A DNA stretch of 64,000 bases from Streptomyces sp. Root431 (GCF_001426585.1 NZ_LMEI01000001.1:619317-683316), one strand, 5' to 3'; shown: positions 52,023 to 61,875, numbered from the stretch's first letter. Numbers and translations are program-made. Notes: a model not told the origin generated them from the sequence alone.

Positions 52023-52610
52023 TCAGTGGGCCGCCCTGAGGGTCGACGCGAGGGTGAGGAGTTCGTCGACCGACCACTGGTCGTAGACGTGCTCGCCGTA
52101 CTTCACGGCGGCGATCCGGCCATCGGGAGCGATCAGGAAGTCGGCCGGCAAGCCCAGCCGTCCAGTCGGCTGCGAGGCAGCGGGCAGGCGGCCACGACCG
52201 CTGAACAGCTCCCAGGCGCCGCGCGCGACGGCTCGGGCGATGGCCGGCCAACCGCGGGGGTCGAGCAGCGCCCTGCGGTGGGCCTCGACGCCGAACTCGG
52301 CGTACAGGAGCCGGCCGGGGTCCGCGACGACGGCGAAGGGCAGATGGGTCACGTGCTCGCGGAGTTCGTCCGCGGGCGAGTGGAAGAACACGACCTCCCG
52401 GATTCCGGCCCTTTCGATCTCCTCGTGCCGCTGGACCACCGACCGCAGGTGGAGGTTGCAGACCGGGCAACCCGCGAAGCGCCGGAACTGCACATGGATG
52501 TGGCGCTCGGGGTCCGGGAGGGTCACCGGAGGACCGAGGACCGGGTCGAGAGTGCGGAGGGGCACGGAGTGGCCGGGTTCCAGCCGCGTGCGGGATGTGG
52601 GCGTGCGCAT
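52023..52610 (-). CDS. Redoxin-domain (AhpC/TSA-like) protein
   Basis: 195 residues from an ATG at 52610. It has a thioredoxin fold: LEPGHSVPLRTLDPVLGPPV, HVQFRRFAGCPVCNLHLRSV with a CPVC redox pair, REVVFFHSPADELREHVTHL, PFAVVADPGRLLYAEFGVEA and LPADFLIAPDGRIAAVKYGE. The peroxiredoxin-like family with a CxxC site is fairly common in actinobacteria and probably reduces peroxides or disulfides in the cytosol. It is divergent from the TetR gene at 52690, which is the likely regulator through the operator between them. Confidence 0.87.
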   Translation of the reverse strand: MRTPTSRTRLEPGHSVPLRTLDPVLGPPVTLPDPERHIHVQFRRFAGCPVCNLHLRSVVQRHEEIERAGIREVVFFHSPADELREHVTHLPFAVVADPGRLLYAEFGVEAHRRALLDPRGWPAIARAVARGAWELFSGRGRLPAASQPTGRLGLPADFLIAPDGRIAAVKYGEHVYDQWSVDELLTLASTLRAAH

Positions 52611-52633
52611 GGGACACCTTCCTCGCGAAGACC

Positions 52634-52681
52634 GTAGGCGTACGGCGTACTCCTACAGCGTAGGCGTAGGGCGTACGCTGT
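52634..52681. promoter_or_regulatory. Operator region between redoxin and TetR genes
   Basis: ACAGCGTA (52655-52662) and TACGCTGT (52674-52681) form a 27-bp inverted repeat ending nine bases before the TetR ATG. An 18-bp direct repeat, CGTAGGCGTACGGCGTAC (52633-52650) and CGTAGGCGTAGGGCGTAC (52659-52676), overlaps it with one mismatch and a 26-bp offset. Binding would block both divergent promoters. Confidence 0.65.
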
Positions 52682-52689
52682 CAACCGCC

Positions 52690-53316
52690 ATGCCTCGACC
52701 TCGCTCCCTCACCCAGGACCAACTGGCCGCCGGTGCCCTCGCCGTCATCGACCGCGACGGGCTCGCCGCCCTCTCCATGCGCACGGTCGCAAAGGAGCTC
52801 GGCATGAGCCCCATGGGGCTCTATCGCTATGTGTCCGACCGCGACGAACTGGAAGAACTCGTGGTCGAGCACGTCCTCGGCTCCGTCGACGCCGGCACGC
52901 CCACCACGGCGACGTCCTGGCAGGAGCGGATCGAGATCATGGCCGGGCGGCTGCGCGACGGCGTGATCGCCCACCCCGAGGCCATCCCGCTGACCGTGCT
53001 CCACCGGCACCGGTCGCTCGCGGGGCTTCGGTGGTCGGAGACCGTGCTCGGCATCCTGACCGAGGCGGGGATCGACGGCCGTCGGCGCGTCGTCGCCCTG
53101 CGCGCCCTGCACGGGTACGTCACCGGGGCGATACAGCTCGAACACCTCGGGCCACTCGCCGGCGAGGGCACGGCGGCCATCGCCGCGCTGCCCGCGGCCG
53201 GCTTTCCGCACCTGACGGAGACCGCACGGAGCGCGGGCGAGGTCGGACCGGACGAAGAGTTCTTCGGCGGCCTGCGCTTGCTCCTGCGCGGCCTGACCGG
53301 CGAGCCGTCCCCGTAA
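52690..53316 (+). CDS. TetR-family regulator divergent from the redoxin gene
   Basis: 208 residues from an ATG at 52690. Helix-turn-helix at residues 8-55 (TQDQLAAGALAVIDRDGLAA, SMRTVAKELGMSPMGLYRYV), then a TetR C-terminal domain of the tetracycline-repressor-like type (IEIMAGRLRDGVIAHPEAIP, LTVLHRHRSLAGLRWSETVL, ALHGYVTGAIQLEH). The inverted repeat at 52655-52681 touches the start codon region, suggesting a very short leader and autorepression. It probably controls the redoxin gene in response to an oxidant or small molecule. Confidence 0.9.
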   Translation: MPRPRSLTQDQLAAGALAVIDRDGLAALSMRTVAKELGMSPMGLYRYVSDRDELEELVVEHVLGSVDAGTPTTATSWQERIEIMAGRLRDGVIAHPEAIPLTVLHRHRSLAGLRWSETVLGILTEAGIDGRRRVVALRALHGYVTGAIQLEHLGPLAGEGTAAIAALPAAGFPHLTETARSAGEVGPDEEFFGGLRLLLRGLTGEPSP

Positions 53317-53390
53317 ACCGGGGCCCGGGAGCTGAGCGGGGGCGCTCACCGGGAGCCTCGCGCTCTTGCGCGGCGCGGGACAATGAAAGC

Positions 53391-53408
53391 GGCCCGGGAT
53401 CCCGGGCC
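53391..53408. promoter_or_regulatory. 18-bp perfect palindrome upstream of a small protein gene
   Basis: GGCCCGGGATCCCGGGCC lies 26 bp before the ATG at 53435. It may be an operator, or a terminator for the TetR gene. Its loop-free symmetry makes an intrinsic hairpin less stable than it looks. Confidence 0.4.
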
Positions 53409-53434
53409 GTGCCTGTGCGAGGAGGAGAAGAACG

Positions 53435-53791
53435 ATGGCGGAACCCGCGGAGCGGAGCGGACAGCGACGGCTTCGGCCGGCACCGCTGGTCTTCGAGCCT
53501 GCCGAGGCGACCGCCGATCCGGAGCACTTCTTCGACCTGGAGTCGATAGAGGACCCGCGCGAGCTGCTGGCCCGGGCGACGGAGCTGACGCTCGCGTTCC
53601 GCGCGGCGACGGACCGCGCGACGGAGTTCCAGGCGATCGCGGCGGCGCAGCTCGCGGACCCGCGCCGGTTCGACCGGCTGACGGCGGCGGACGTCGCCGA
53701 GCGGGCGGAGTGGACCGAGGACTACGCCCTGAAGATGATCGAGTTCGGCCGCGGACTGATCCGGGCGAACGGGCGTCCGGCGGAGGAGTAG
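53435..53791 (+). CDS. Small conserved acidic protein of unknown function
   Basis: 118 residues from an ATG with GAGGAGGAG upstream. It is helical and acidic: LVFEPAEATADPEHFFDLES, IEDPRELLARATELTLAFRA, ATDRATEFQAIAAAQLADPR, RFDRLTAADVAERAEWTEDY and ALKMIEFGRGLIRANG. The LTAADVAERAEWTEDYALKM segment could be a helix-turn-helix. No family is recognised. The 14-bp tandem array at 53788 starts within its stop codon region. Confidence 0.72.
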   Translation: MAEPAERSGQRRLRPAPLVFEPAEATADPEHFFDLESIEDPRELLARATELTLAFRAATDRATEFQAIAAAQLADPRRFDRLTAADVAERAEWTEDYALKMIEFGRGLIRANGRPAEE

Positions 53792-53899
53792 ACGCCGGGT
53801 CGTAGACGCCAGGGAGTGGACTCCGGGTTGTAGACGCCGGGGAGCGGACTCCGGGTCGTAGACGCCGGGTCGTAGACGCCGGGGAGTGGACTCCGGGGA
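53788..53899 (+). repeat. 14-bp tandem repeat array, eight units in two alternating types
   Basis: Units of type GTAGACGCCGGGTC and type GTGGACTCCGGGTT (with small variations) alternate as A, A-B, A-B, A, A-B over 112 bp. The B units with their flank give GGAGTGGACTCC dyads. The array begins at the TAG stop of the gene ending at 53791. There are no spacers, so it is not CRISPR. Confidence 0.85.
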
Positions 53900-54022
53900 T
53901 TAGACCGGGCGAGGGCGTCCCGTGGCATATGCGGGGCGCACGATACTCCTCGGACACCCCTCTTGTCCGGGATTCCGGCAACCCTCGGAAACCGCATGGT
54001 GACGGCCGGTAGATCTGGTCGC

Positions 54023-54652
54023 ATGACGACCTGGTTGCGCGACGAGACCCCGTACGACATCTTCCGCTTCCTGCGGGAGGGCGACGAGGGGCGGCACCAG
54101 ACGGCCCGCGTGACCGCCGACGGGGCGGCCTGGCTCGCCTCGGCCGCCGGGGGCCGGCCAGGGGCCGCGCTCACCCGCTGGGAGGCCAGCCCGGCCTCGC
54201 CGGCGGCGCTGCCCTGCGGGACGGTCTTCGACGTCGTCAACGTGGACCCGGTCTTCGGCCGCCGGATGCTGGACCGGCTGTGGGAGGAGGGCCCCGGCTC
54301 CGGGCCCGTCGCCGTGCACCGCGGCCGGATGATGCTCTTCGCCGCGCCCGGGACGGCCCAGCGTTTACCAGCGCTGCTCGACTGGGAGGAGTGGGGCGAC
54401 GCCGTCCCCCGGCCGCTCTGTCACGGCGTCGGGGACGCGGTGACCGTGCCCGCGCTCACCCCGGCCGACTCCTCCGGGCCCCGCTGGCTGGTCGCCCCCG
54501 ACACGCGCAGCCCCTGGCTGCCGGGTCCCGAGGTCATGCTCTGGGCCTGTGTACGGGCCGTACGGGCGGCCTCCACGCCCGACGTGCGGGTATCGATTTT
54601 TCCTCCCGCCGATCCGGATGCTAATGTCTACGACGTCAGCAGGCGCCGCTAG
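54023..54652 (+). CDS. Conserved Streptomyces protein with a TTA codon, running into tRNA-Lys
   Basis: 209 residues from the ATG at 54023; an in-frame start at 53963 is an alternative. Motifs: ETPYDIFRFLREGDEG, CGTVFDVVNVDPVFGRRMLD, RGRMMLFAAPGTAQRLPALL and PEVMLWACVRAVRAASTPDV. The pattern resembles short proteins that databases associate with bifunctional primase/polymerase N-domains, but no catalytic motif is visible. Leu115 is encoded by TTA (54365-54367), making translation bldA-dependent. The last three codons and stop (TAG at 54650-54652) lie inside the tRNA-Lys gene. Confidence 0.72.
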   Translation: MTTWLRDETPYDIFRFLREGDEGRHQTARVTADGAAWLASAAGGRPGAALTRWEASPASPAALPCGTVFDVVNVDPVFGRRMLDRLWEEGPGSGPVAVHRGRMMLFAAPGTAQRLPALLDWEEWGDAVPRPLCHGVGDAVTVPALTPADSSGPRWLVAPDTRSPWLPGPEVMLWACVRAVRAASTPDVRVSIFPPADPDANVYDVSRRR

Positions 54653-54716
54653 CTCAGTTGGTTAGAGCAGCTGACTCTTAATCAGCGGGTCCGGGGTTCG
54701 AGTCCCTGGCGGCGCA
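54643..54716 (+). tRNA. tRNA-Lys (CTT anticodon), copy 1
   Basis: Acceptor GCGCCGC/GCGGCGC, D-arm AGCTCAGTTGGTTAGAGC, anticodon loop CTGACTCTTAATCAG with CTT, and T-arm CCGGGGTTCGAGTCCCTGG fold as a cloverleaf with discriminator A at 54716. It is identical to the copy at 62766. Its first ten bases overlap the end of the preceding reading frame. Confidence 0.97.
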
Positions 54717-54722
54717 CAGACG

Positions 54723-54756
54723 GAAGAAGCCCCTCGCGGAAGCGGGGGGCTTCTTC
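54723..54756 (+). terminator. Hairpin after tRNA-Lys copy 1
   Basis: GAAGAAGCCCC (54723-54733) pairs perfectly with GGGGCTTCTTC (54746-54756). It ends the tRNA transcript and also faces the metalloprotease gene on the other strand. Confidence 0.88.
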
Positions 54757-54776
54757 GTGCTCTCATGACCGCCCGG

Positions 54777-56027
54777 TCAGCCCACGCCGGGCGGGGTCAC
54801 CTTCACCGTCCAGCCGCCCGCCTCGGTGCGGTCCGCCACCTCGACGCGGACGCCCGTCCCGGGCACGGTGAAGGTCTCGCCCACCTCCAGCGGCGCGTCC
54901 GCGAGCGGCGGGTAGACGGAGCGGTCCCCGCACGCCTCGGTGCGCGGGTGCGCGTCGACGACCTGGACGGGGCCGTCGCCGGAGGCCGCGCCGTTGCGCA
55001 CGCGGTAGACGAGGACGCCCTCGGTGCAGGTGTCGGCGTCGTTGCCGGTGGAGCTCCGGGCCTCGATCGCCAGGACGCTGTCCTTGCCGGTCCTGACGAC
55101 GGCGAGCCGGGTGCCGAGGACGCCGCTCTCCGAGGGCGGGGCGTCGGTCGGCTCCAGGCTGACCACCTGGGGGCCGGGCCCCTGCACGCAGGTCACCTGG
55201 GCGCGGGAGAGCCAGCCGAGCTTCCACTTGTGCCAGCCGAAGAGGTCGGGAGCGAGTCCGAACTGGCTGCCCATGACGTCCCAGTCCCCCACATGGGTGT
55301 CCCAGTCGCCCTTGCCGTCCACCGGACGGTGGTAGAGGTCGGGCAGGTCGAAGACGTGGCCGGTCTCGTGAGCGAGGACGTTCCGGTCGGGCGGGTGCCG
55401 CTCGAAGACCGTGACGACCCGCTTGATCTCCGTCCCGTCGACCTCCAGCGGGCGCTCCAGGTTGACGACCTTCGTCGCGTCGGAGTCCACGCCGGGCGCG
55501 TCCGGGTCGGCGACCAGGTAGACGATGTCGTACCGCGAGAAGTCGACGTCCGCGTCGGCGGCGGCGACCGCGTCGCGCAGGTAGGCGGCGCGCTTCCCGG
55601 AGTCCCAGTCACGCCGTATGTCGTACGCGCTCGACTCCCGCGGCATCGGGGTCCAGTCGGACCGGGGGTACGAGCGCAGGTCGAAGCGGCCGTAGGAGGC
55701 GCGGGCGAAGTACTCGCTGGTGGCCGGGAAGTGGTCGGCGGCGAGCTCGGCGGGGGTGGTGAGCGGCGTGGCGTCCGGGAACGACAGGAAGATCATGACC
55801 GCGTCGAGGCCGCGGGTGGGGCGCGGATAGGAGCCGTTCCAGGTGTCGAGGCCGAGCGAGTGGTGGGCGGCGGTGCGGGGCAGGGCGCAGGGATGGGCCG
55901 CGGGCGCGCCGACGGCGGGGCCGGCGACGAGCCCGGTGGCGGCGAGCGCGGCGAACGCGGTGAAGGCCGCCGCGCCGGCACGCGCCCTCGGCCGCTCCAC
56001 TCCCCCGGGTGGCTGCTGACCCCTCAC
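54777..56027 (-). CDS. Secreted M6-family metalloprotease
   Basis: 416 residues from a GTG at 56027 with GGAGG five bases upstream; ATGs at 56060 and 56093 lack a ribosome site. A signal peptide (AFTAFAALAATGLVAGPAVG) is followed by LDAVMIFLSFPDATPLTTPA, YFARASYGRFDLRSYPRSDW and the zinc motif HETGHVFDLPDLYHRP (HExxHxxxxxDxxH type). KWKLGWLSRAQVTCVQ and a beta-rich tail (VEVGETFTVPGTGVRVEVAD) follow. M6 peptidases are extracellular and related to immune inhibitor A, but here the large accessory domains are absent. The natural substrate is unknown. Confidence 0.88.
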   Translation of the reverse strand: MRGQQPPGGVERPRARAGAAAFTAFAALAATGLVAGPAVGAPAAHPCALPRTAAHHSLGLDTWNGSYPRPTRGLDAVMIFLSFPDATPLTTPAELAADHFPATSEYFARASYGRFDLRSYPRSDWTPMPRESSAYDIRRDWDSGKRAAYLRDAVAAADADVDFSRYDIVYLVADPDAPGVDSDATKVVNLERPLEVDGTEIKRVVTVFERHPPDRNVLAHETGHVFDLPDLYHRPVDGKGDWDTHVGDWDVMGSQFGLAPDLFGWHKWKLGWLSRAQVTCVQGPGPQVVSLEPTDAPPSESGVLGTRLAVVRTGKDSVLAIEARSSTGNDADTCTEGVLVYRVRNGAASGDGPVQVVDAHPRTEACGDRSVYPPLADAPLEVGETFTVPGTGVRVEVADRTEAGGWTVKVTPPGVG

Positions 56028-56382
56028 GTGGACCTCCGGATCGGTAGGGCGGGACACCATCACCACCTTGTGACGGTTTGCGGCGTTTCGCATGTTTCCG
56101 CTGCCCCGGTCGGGTGAGGGAGCGCCACCGGGTCGACGCGACACGAGCGGGCAACGGCTCACGGAAAGTCACATTCGGTCACGTCGTCATCGACCCGTGT
56201 CAGACCCGTGCAGAAACGATCGGGCGAGGGGCGGGGATGGGGAGAGTCACAGCGCTCGGCGGCCCCTGCCGGGGCCTCGGAGCTGGAACGGTCCCCCGAG
56301 CTGGCTCTATGATCGGCACACTTTCCTTGGCCGACCATCCCGACCACATGTGAACGGCCCGACTGCACTACGGGAGCGAGCT
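56028..56382. other. Intergenic region between metalloprotease and cdgA-like gene
   Basis: The 355-bp divergent gap should carry both promoters. GGGAGCGAG is the ribosome site of the rightward gene. No clear BldD box (cdgA is a known BldD target), RNA gene or reading frame with support was found. Confidence 0.4.
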
Positions 56383-58338
56383 GTGAGCGGAACCCCCGAA
56401 GAACCGGTGCATCCAGAGCCGCCGGAGACTCCCCCGTCCGAACGCGCCGTCACGGAGCGTCACGTCGAGCCCTGCGCCACGCGTCAGACCGACCCCCTGA
56501 TCACCGCCGACCGCCGGGCGGCCGAACTCCGGGACTACCGCGCCGCCTTCCGGGCCGCGCAGCTCGCCATGGCCGTCGTCGACCAGGACGGCATCGTCGT
56601 CACGGCCAACGACTCCTTCGGCGCCCTTCTCGGGACCGAGGCCGGGGCGCTCCGCGCGCAGGCCGCCGCCGATCTCGTCGACCTCGCCTCCGACGGCCGC
56701 ACCTGGCACGCCTACCGCGAGGTGCTCCGCGGCCGCCGCTCGCGCTTCCGCTGCACGCGCCGCCTCAAGCACCCCGACGGCCGCTCGCTGTGGGCCGAGG
56801 TCACCGTCTCCCCCGTCCCGGACAGTCGGCGCGTCCTCCTGTCCGTCGCGGACATCAGCGACCGGCGCGAGCTCCACGCGCGGCTGCGCCACCTCCAGAT
56901 GCACGACCCGGTGACCCGACTGCCCAACCGGGCCCTGTTCTTCGAGCGGCTCTCGGCCGCGCTGGAGGCCGCCGCCCAGGACGCCGTACACGGCACCGCG
57001 ACGGACGCCGTGGCGTACCCCGCGACGGACGGGCCGCCGGTCGGCTCGTCATACGAGTCGCATGAGTCACACGAGTCGTACGGGTATGGCAGAACAGGGC
57101 GGATCGGTCTCTGCTACCTCGATCTCGACGGCTTCAAGGCCGTCAACGACACCCTCGGCCACCGGGTCGGCGACCGGCTGCTCGCCGCCGTCGCCGCCCG
57201 CCTCACGGAGTGCGCCGACAGCGACGGCTACACCCGCAGCGGCGGCCACCTGGTGGCACGGCTCGGCGGCGACGAGTTCGCGATCCTCGTCGAGGACTCC
57301 ACCGGTACGGAGCAACTGGCCGACCTGGCACGCTCGGTGCTCCGCGCGCTCCAGCTCCCCTTCGACCTGGGCGGTCAGCGGCTCTCGGTCTCCGCCTCGA
57401 TCGGTGTCGTCGAGCGCACCGCGCAGGGGACGACGGCGACGGCGCTCATGCAGGACGCCGACACCACGCTGTACTGGGCGAAGGCCGACGGCAAGGCACG
57501 CTGGACCCTCTTCGACCCCGAGCGCAACGCCCACCGGATGACCCGGCAGGCGCTCTCCTCCACGCTCCGCCCGGCCGTGGAGCGCGGGGAGTTCGGTCTC
57601 GAGTACCAGCCGCTCGTGGATCTGACGGACGGCGCGGTGCGCGGGGTGGAGGCGCTGGTGCGCTGGAACCACCCGCAGTTCGGCTCGCTCCCGCCGAATC
57701 GGTTCATCGCCATCGCCGAGGAGGACGGCTCCATCGTCGAGCTCGGACGGTGGGTCCTCCGGACGGCCTGCCGGCAGGCCCGGCAGTGGCAGAAGGACCA
57801 TCCGCGCGAGCGCCCGATCTTCGTCAGCGTCAACGTGGCGGTCCGCCAGGTCTGGGACTCCGACCTGGTCGCGGACGTCGCCGGGATCCTCGCGGAGACC
57901 GGTCTCGCCCCGCACCTGCTCCAGCTCGAACTGACCGAGTCCGCCGTGATGGGCTCGGCCGGACGGCCGCTCCAGGCCCTCCAGGCGCTGAGCGACATGG
58001 GCGTGCGGATCGCGATCGACGACTTCGGCACCGGCTACTCGAACCTGGCCTATCTGAGCCGGCTCCCGGTCTCCGTGCTCAAGCTGGACGGCTCCTTCGT
58101 CCGCGGCTTCCAGGACGAGGAGCACGCCAACCCGGCCGACGAGCTGATCGTCGAGGCGCTCGTCCAGCTCGCGCACCGGCTCGGGCTCACCGTCACCGCC
58201 GAGTGCGTCGAGACCTCGGGGCAGGCCGCCCGGCTGCGCCGGATCGGCTGCGACACGGGTCAGGGCTGGCTGTACTCGCGGGCGGTGGCCCCGGACCGCA
58301 TCTCCGCACTGATCGGCACGGCGCCCCAACCGGTCTGA
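56383..58338 (+). CDS. cdgA: PAS-GGDEF-EAL cyclic di-GMP enzyme (CdgA-like)
   Basis: 651 residues from a GTG at 56383. There is no membrane span. Residues about 58-170 are a PAS domain (AQLAMAVVDQDGIVVTANDS, LKHPDGRSLWAEVTVSPVPD). The GGDEF domain has an intact signature (LDGFKAVNDTLGHRVGDRLL, ARLGGDEFAILVEDS). The EAL domain keeps EALVRW, IAIDDFGTGYSNLAYLSRLP and LKLDGSFVRGF. Both sites look complete, so it may both make and degrade c-di-GMP. A Ser/His/Glu tract (SYESHESHESYGYG) interrupts the start of GGDEF. Layout and position match CdgA of S. coelicolor, which affects development and antibiotic production. Confidence 0.9.
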   Translation: MSGTPEEPVHPEPPETPPSERAVTERHVEPCATRQTDPLITADRRAAELRDYRAAFRAAQLAMAVVDQDGIVVTANDSFGALLGTEAGALRAQAAADLVDLASDGRTWHAYREVLRGRRSRFRCTRRLKHPDGRSLWAEVTVSPVPDSRRVLLSVADISDRRELHARLRHLQMHDPVTRLPNRALFFERLSAALEAAAQDAVHGTATDAVAYPATDGPPVGSSYESHESHESYGYGRTGRIGLCYLDLDGFKAVNDTLGHRVGDRLLAAVAARLTECADSDGYTRSGGHLVARLGGDEFAILVEDSTGTEQLADLARSVLRALQLPFDLGGQRLSVSASIGVVERTAQGTTATALMQDADTTLYWAKADGKARWTLFDPERNAHRMTRQALSSTLRPAVERGEFGLEYQPLVDLTDGAVRGVEALVRWNHPQFGSLPPNRFIAIAEEDGSIVELGRWVLRTACRQARQWQKDHPRERPIFVSVNVAVRQVWDSDLVADVAGILAETGLAPHLLQLELTESAVMGSAGRPLQALQALSDMGVRIAIDDFGTGYSNLAYLSRLPVSVLKLDGSFVRGFQDEEHANPADELIVEALVQLAHRLGLTVTAECVETSGQAARLRRIGCDTGQGWLYSRAVAPDRISALIGTAPQPV

Positions 58339-58368
58339 ACCCGGCCGAGCCCGGCCGGTCCACCCCCT

Positions 58369-58394
58369 GCCGGGGGCATGGAACTGCCCCCGGC
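58369..58394. terminator. Hairpin between cdgA-like gene and chitinase
   Basis: GCCGGGGGCA (58369-58378) and TGCCCCCGGC (58385-58394) form a 10-bp stem with a 6-nt loop, 30 bp after the cdgA-like stop and facing the convergent chitinase gene. Confidence 0.75.
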
Positions 58395-58490
58395 CGGAGG
58401 GACATTCCGGGCGGGGGCAGTGGTTCATGAGGTGGTGCTCAGTGGGTTGCCGAGCGACTCGGCCGGCGAGTCGCTCGGCGGGTCAGGCAC

Positions 58491-60130
<1,640 letters not shown>

Positions 60131-60213
60131 GTGCGGCCTCCGAAGGGGGGAGAACTGGGTGGTGCCGTACAGGAGCTGAGGAAGTGATAACCGGCACATG
60201 AACATCGCGTCAA

Positions 60214-60243
60214 TGGTCTGAACCAGATTGAGGACTAGACCAA
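60214..60243. promoter_or_regulatory. Pair of chitinase-type direct repeats (dre-like) upstream of the chitinase
   Basis: TGGTCTGAACCA (60214-60225) and AGGACTAGACCA (60231-60242) resemble the 12-bp TGGTCTAGACCA repeats of Streptomyces chitinase promoters, with two mismatches each. DasR or the chitin two-component system would act here, about 84 bp before the start. Confidence 0.7.
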
Positions 60244-60439
60244 TTCGCGCGAGAAAGCCCTTGTCAGAGAGGTGCAGCACAAAGCGGAACCGCCCGCCAC
60301 CATGGGTGACGAGCGGTTTAAGGTTCACTTAGGGATGGCGCGAGGGTGATTCGTGGATGAACCAACCACTCGCGGAGACCAGGGTTTTTACCCGGCCGTC
60401 CCCGGCTCGGAACCCGACGGCCCCGACGGCCGGGGGCGA

Positions 60440-61516
60440 CTAGGGAAGCTCCGGGAGCTCGGGGAGCTCGTACGCGTCGGCGATCAGTTCGTAGCTCCGG
60501 AGCCGGGCGTCCCCGCCGTGCGCGTTGGCCGTGATCATCAGCTCGTCCGCGCCCGTGCGCTTCCGGAGGTCGTCCAGGCCGGTGCGGACCTCGTCCGGGG
60601 TGCCGTAGACGATGTTCGCCAGCCAGTCGTTCACGAACTCCCGCTCGGCGGAGCTGAAGTCGTACGCCTCCGCCTCCTCCGGCGTCGGCACCAGGCCGGG
60701 CCGGCCGGTGCGCAGCCGCAGCATCGCGAGGGCGCCGGTGAGGACCTGACGGCGGGCCTGCTCCGCCTCGTCGGCGGCGAGGGCCGCGACGCCGATCATC
60801 GCGTACGGCGCGTCGAGGACCCCCGAGGGCCGGAAGGAGTCCCGGTAGAGGTCGAGCGCCGGGATCGTGTTCCGGGCGGAGAAGTGGTGGGCGAAGGCGA
60901 AGGGCAGCCCGAGCAGGCCGGCGAGGCGGGCGCTGAAGCCGGAGGAGCCGAGCAGCCAGACCGGCGGGCGGCCCTTCGGGCCCTGCACGGGGCCGGGCAC
61001 GGCGTGGATCCGGGCGTACGGGTGCCCGTCCGGGAAGTCGTCGTCCAGGAAGCGGGTGAGCTCCGAGAGCTGCTCCGGAAAGTCGTCGGCGCCTTCGTTC
61101 AGGGTGTTCGTCCGCCGCAGGGCGGCGGCCGTGGCGCCGTCGGTGCCGGGCGCGCGGCCGAGGCCGAGGTCGATCCGGCCCGGGGCGAAGGCCTCCAGGG
61201 TGCCGAACTGCTCGGCGATGACGAGCGGGGCGTGGTTGGGCAGCATCACGCCGCCGGAGCCGAGCCGGATGCGGCGGGTGTGGGCGGCGAGGTGGGCGAG
61301 GATCACCGCCGGGGAGGAGGAGGCGACCCCGGGCATGGAGTGGTGCTCGGCCACCCAGTGGCGGTGGAAGCCGCGCCGCTCGGCGAGCCGGCTCAGCTCG
61401 ACGCTGGTGGCCAGCGCCTGGGTCGCGGTCCGCCCGCTGCCGACGGTCACCAGGTCCAGGACGGACAGCGGTACGGGCGCGGTTCCCCGCGCCTCTCCTC
61501 GAATAGCGTCGGTCAC
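60440..61516 (-). CDS. LLM-class flavin-dependent oxidoreductase (luciferase-like)
   Basis: 358 residues from a GTG at 61516 with GAGGG upstream; an ATG at 61558 adds 14 residues. It has the luciferase-like barrel: LSVLDLVTVGSGRTATQALA, GFHRHWVAEHHSMPGVASSS, RIRLGSGGVMLPNHAPLVIA, EQFGTLEAFAPGRIDLGLGR, GRPPVWLLGSSGFSARLAGL and FAFAHHFSARNTIPALDLYR. This matches the MsnO8-type family of two-component FMNH2-dependent monooxygenases. The substrate is unknown. It is divergent from the IclR gene, 359 bp away, and ends in an LPELPELP tail. Confidence 0.88.
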   Translation of the reverse strand: MTDAIRGEARGTAPVPLSVLDLVTVGSGRTATQALATSVELSRLAERRGFHRHWVAEHHSMPGVASSSPAVILAHLAAHTRRIRLGSGGVMLPNHAPLVIAEQFGTLEAFAPGRIDLGLGRAPGTDGATAAALRRTNTLNEGADDFPEQLSELTRFLDDDFPDGHPYARIHAVPGPVQGPKGRPPVWLLGSSGFSARLAGLLGLPFAFAHHFSARNTIPALDLYRDSFRPSGVLDAPYAMIGVAALAADEAEQARRQVLTGALAMLRLRTGRPGLVPTPEEAEAYDFSSAEREFVNDWLANIVYGTPDEVRTGLDDLRKRTGADELMITANAHGGDARLRSYELIADAYELPELPELP

Positions 61517-61875
61517 CTTCGGGACCCTCCTCGGCACACGTGCGGATGGTGCGAACACTGCATTCGATCGATAACAGGAGGGTGTCTCCGGTTATTCCGT
61601 ACCTTCTCGGCCACCGGTGGAGCCTTGAGCGGGTCCGCTTCCCCGTAAAAAATCTCCCGGCGCCCACCACCCGAACGCGCGCGCGAACGGGGTGCCGCAC
61701 GGCCCTGACCTGAGACTCTCTAAAGGAGTCATGACAGGGGCATATGCCAGGGTGGTGCGCCGCAGCGTACGGCGGGGATCCTCCGCATCATTCTCGCCAA
61801 CAGCCGCCCCTGAAAGGGTCCTTGGCGGCTATCGTGGTACGAAAGCTTGCGGTCACAACCTGGTAGGGGGAAACC
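61517..61875. other. Intergenic region between LLM oxidoreductase and IclR gene
   Basis: This 359-bp divergent gap contains AGCCGCC and GGCGGCT arms (about 61801-61831) around an 16-base loop, upstream of the GTG at 61876. An ATG at 61731 close behind AAAGGAG opens a frame, but its spacing is too short and its composition looks like a shadow. No RNA gene is recognised. Confidence 0.4.

Noticed and set aside
53788..53899. CRISPR array
   Set aside because: Repeats are 14 bp and contiguous without spacers, and no cas genes are near. The Cas4-like nuclease at 47853 is in a helicase operon, not a cas locus.
61731..61830. Short gene starting behind AAAGGAG in the LLM-IclR gap
   Set aside because: Only two bases separate the purine run and ATG, and the product is Arg/Ser-rich without a domain.
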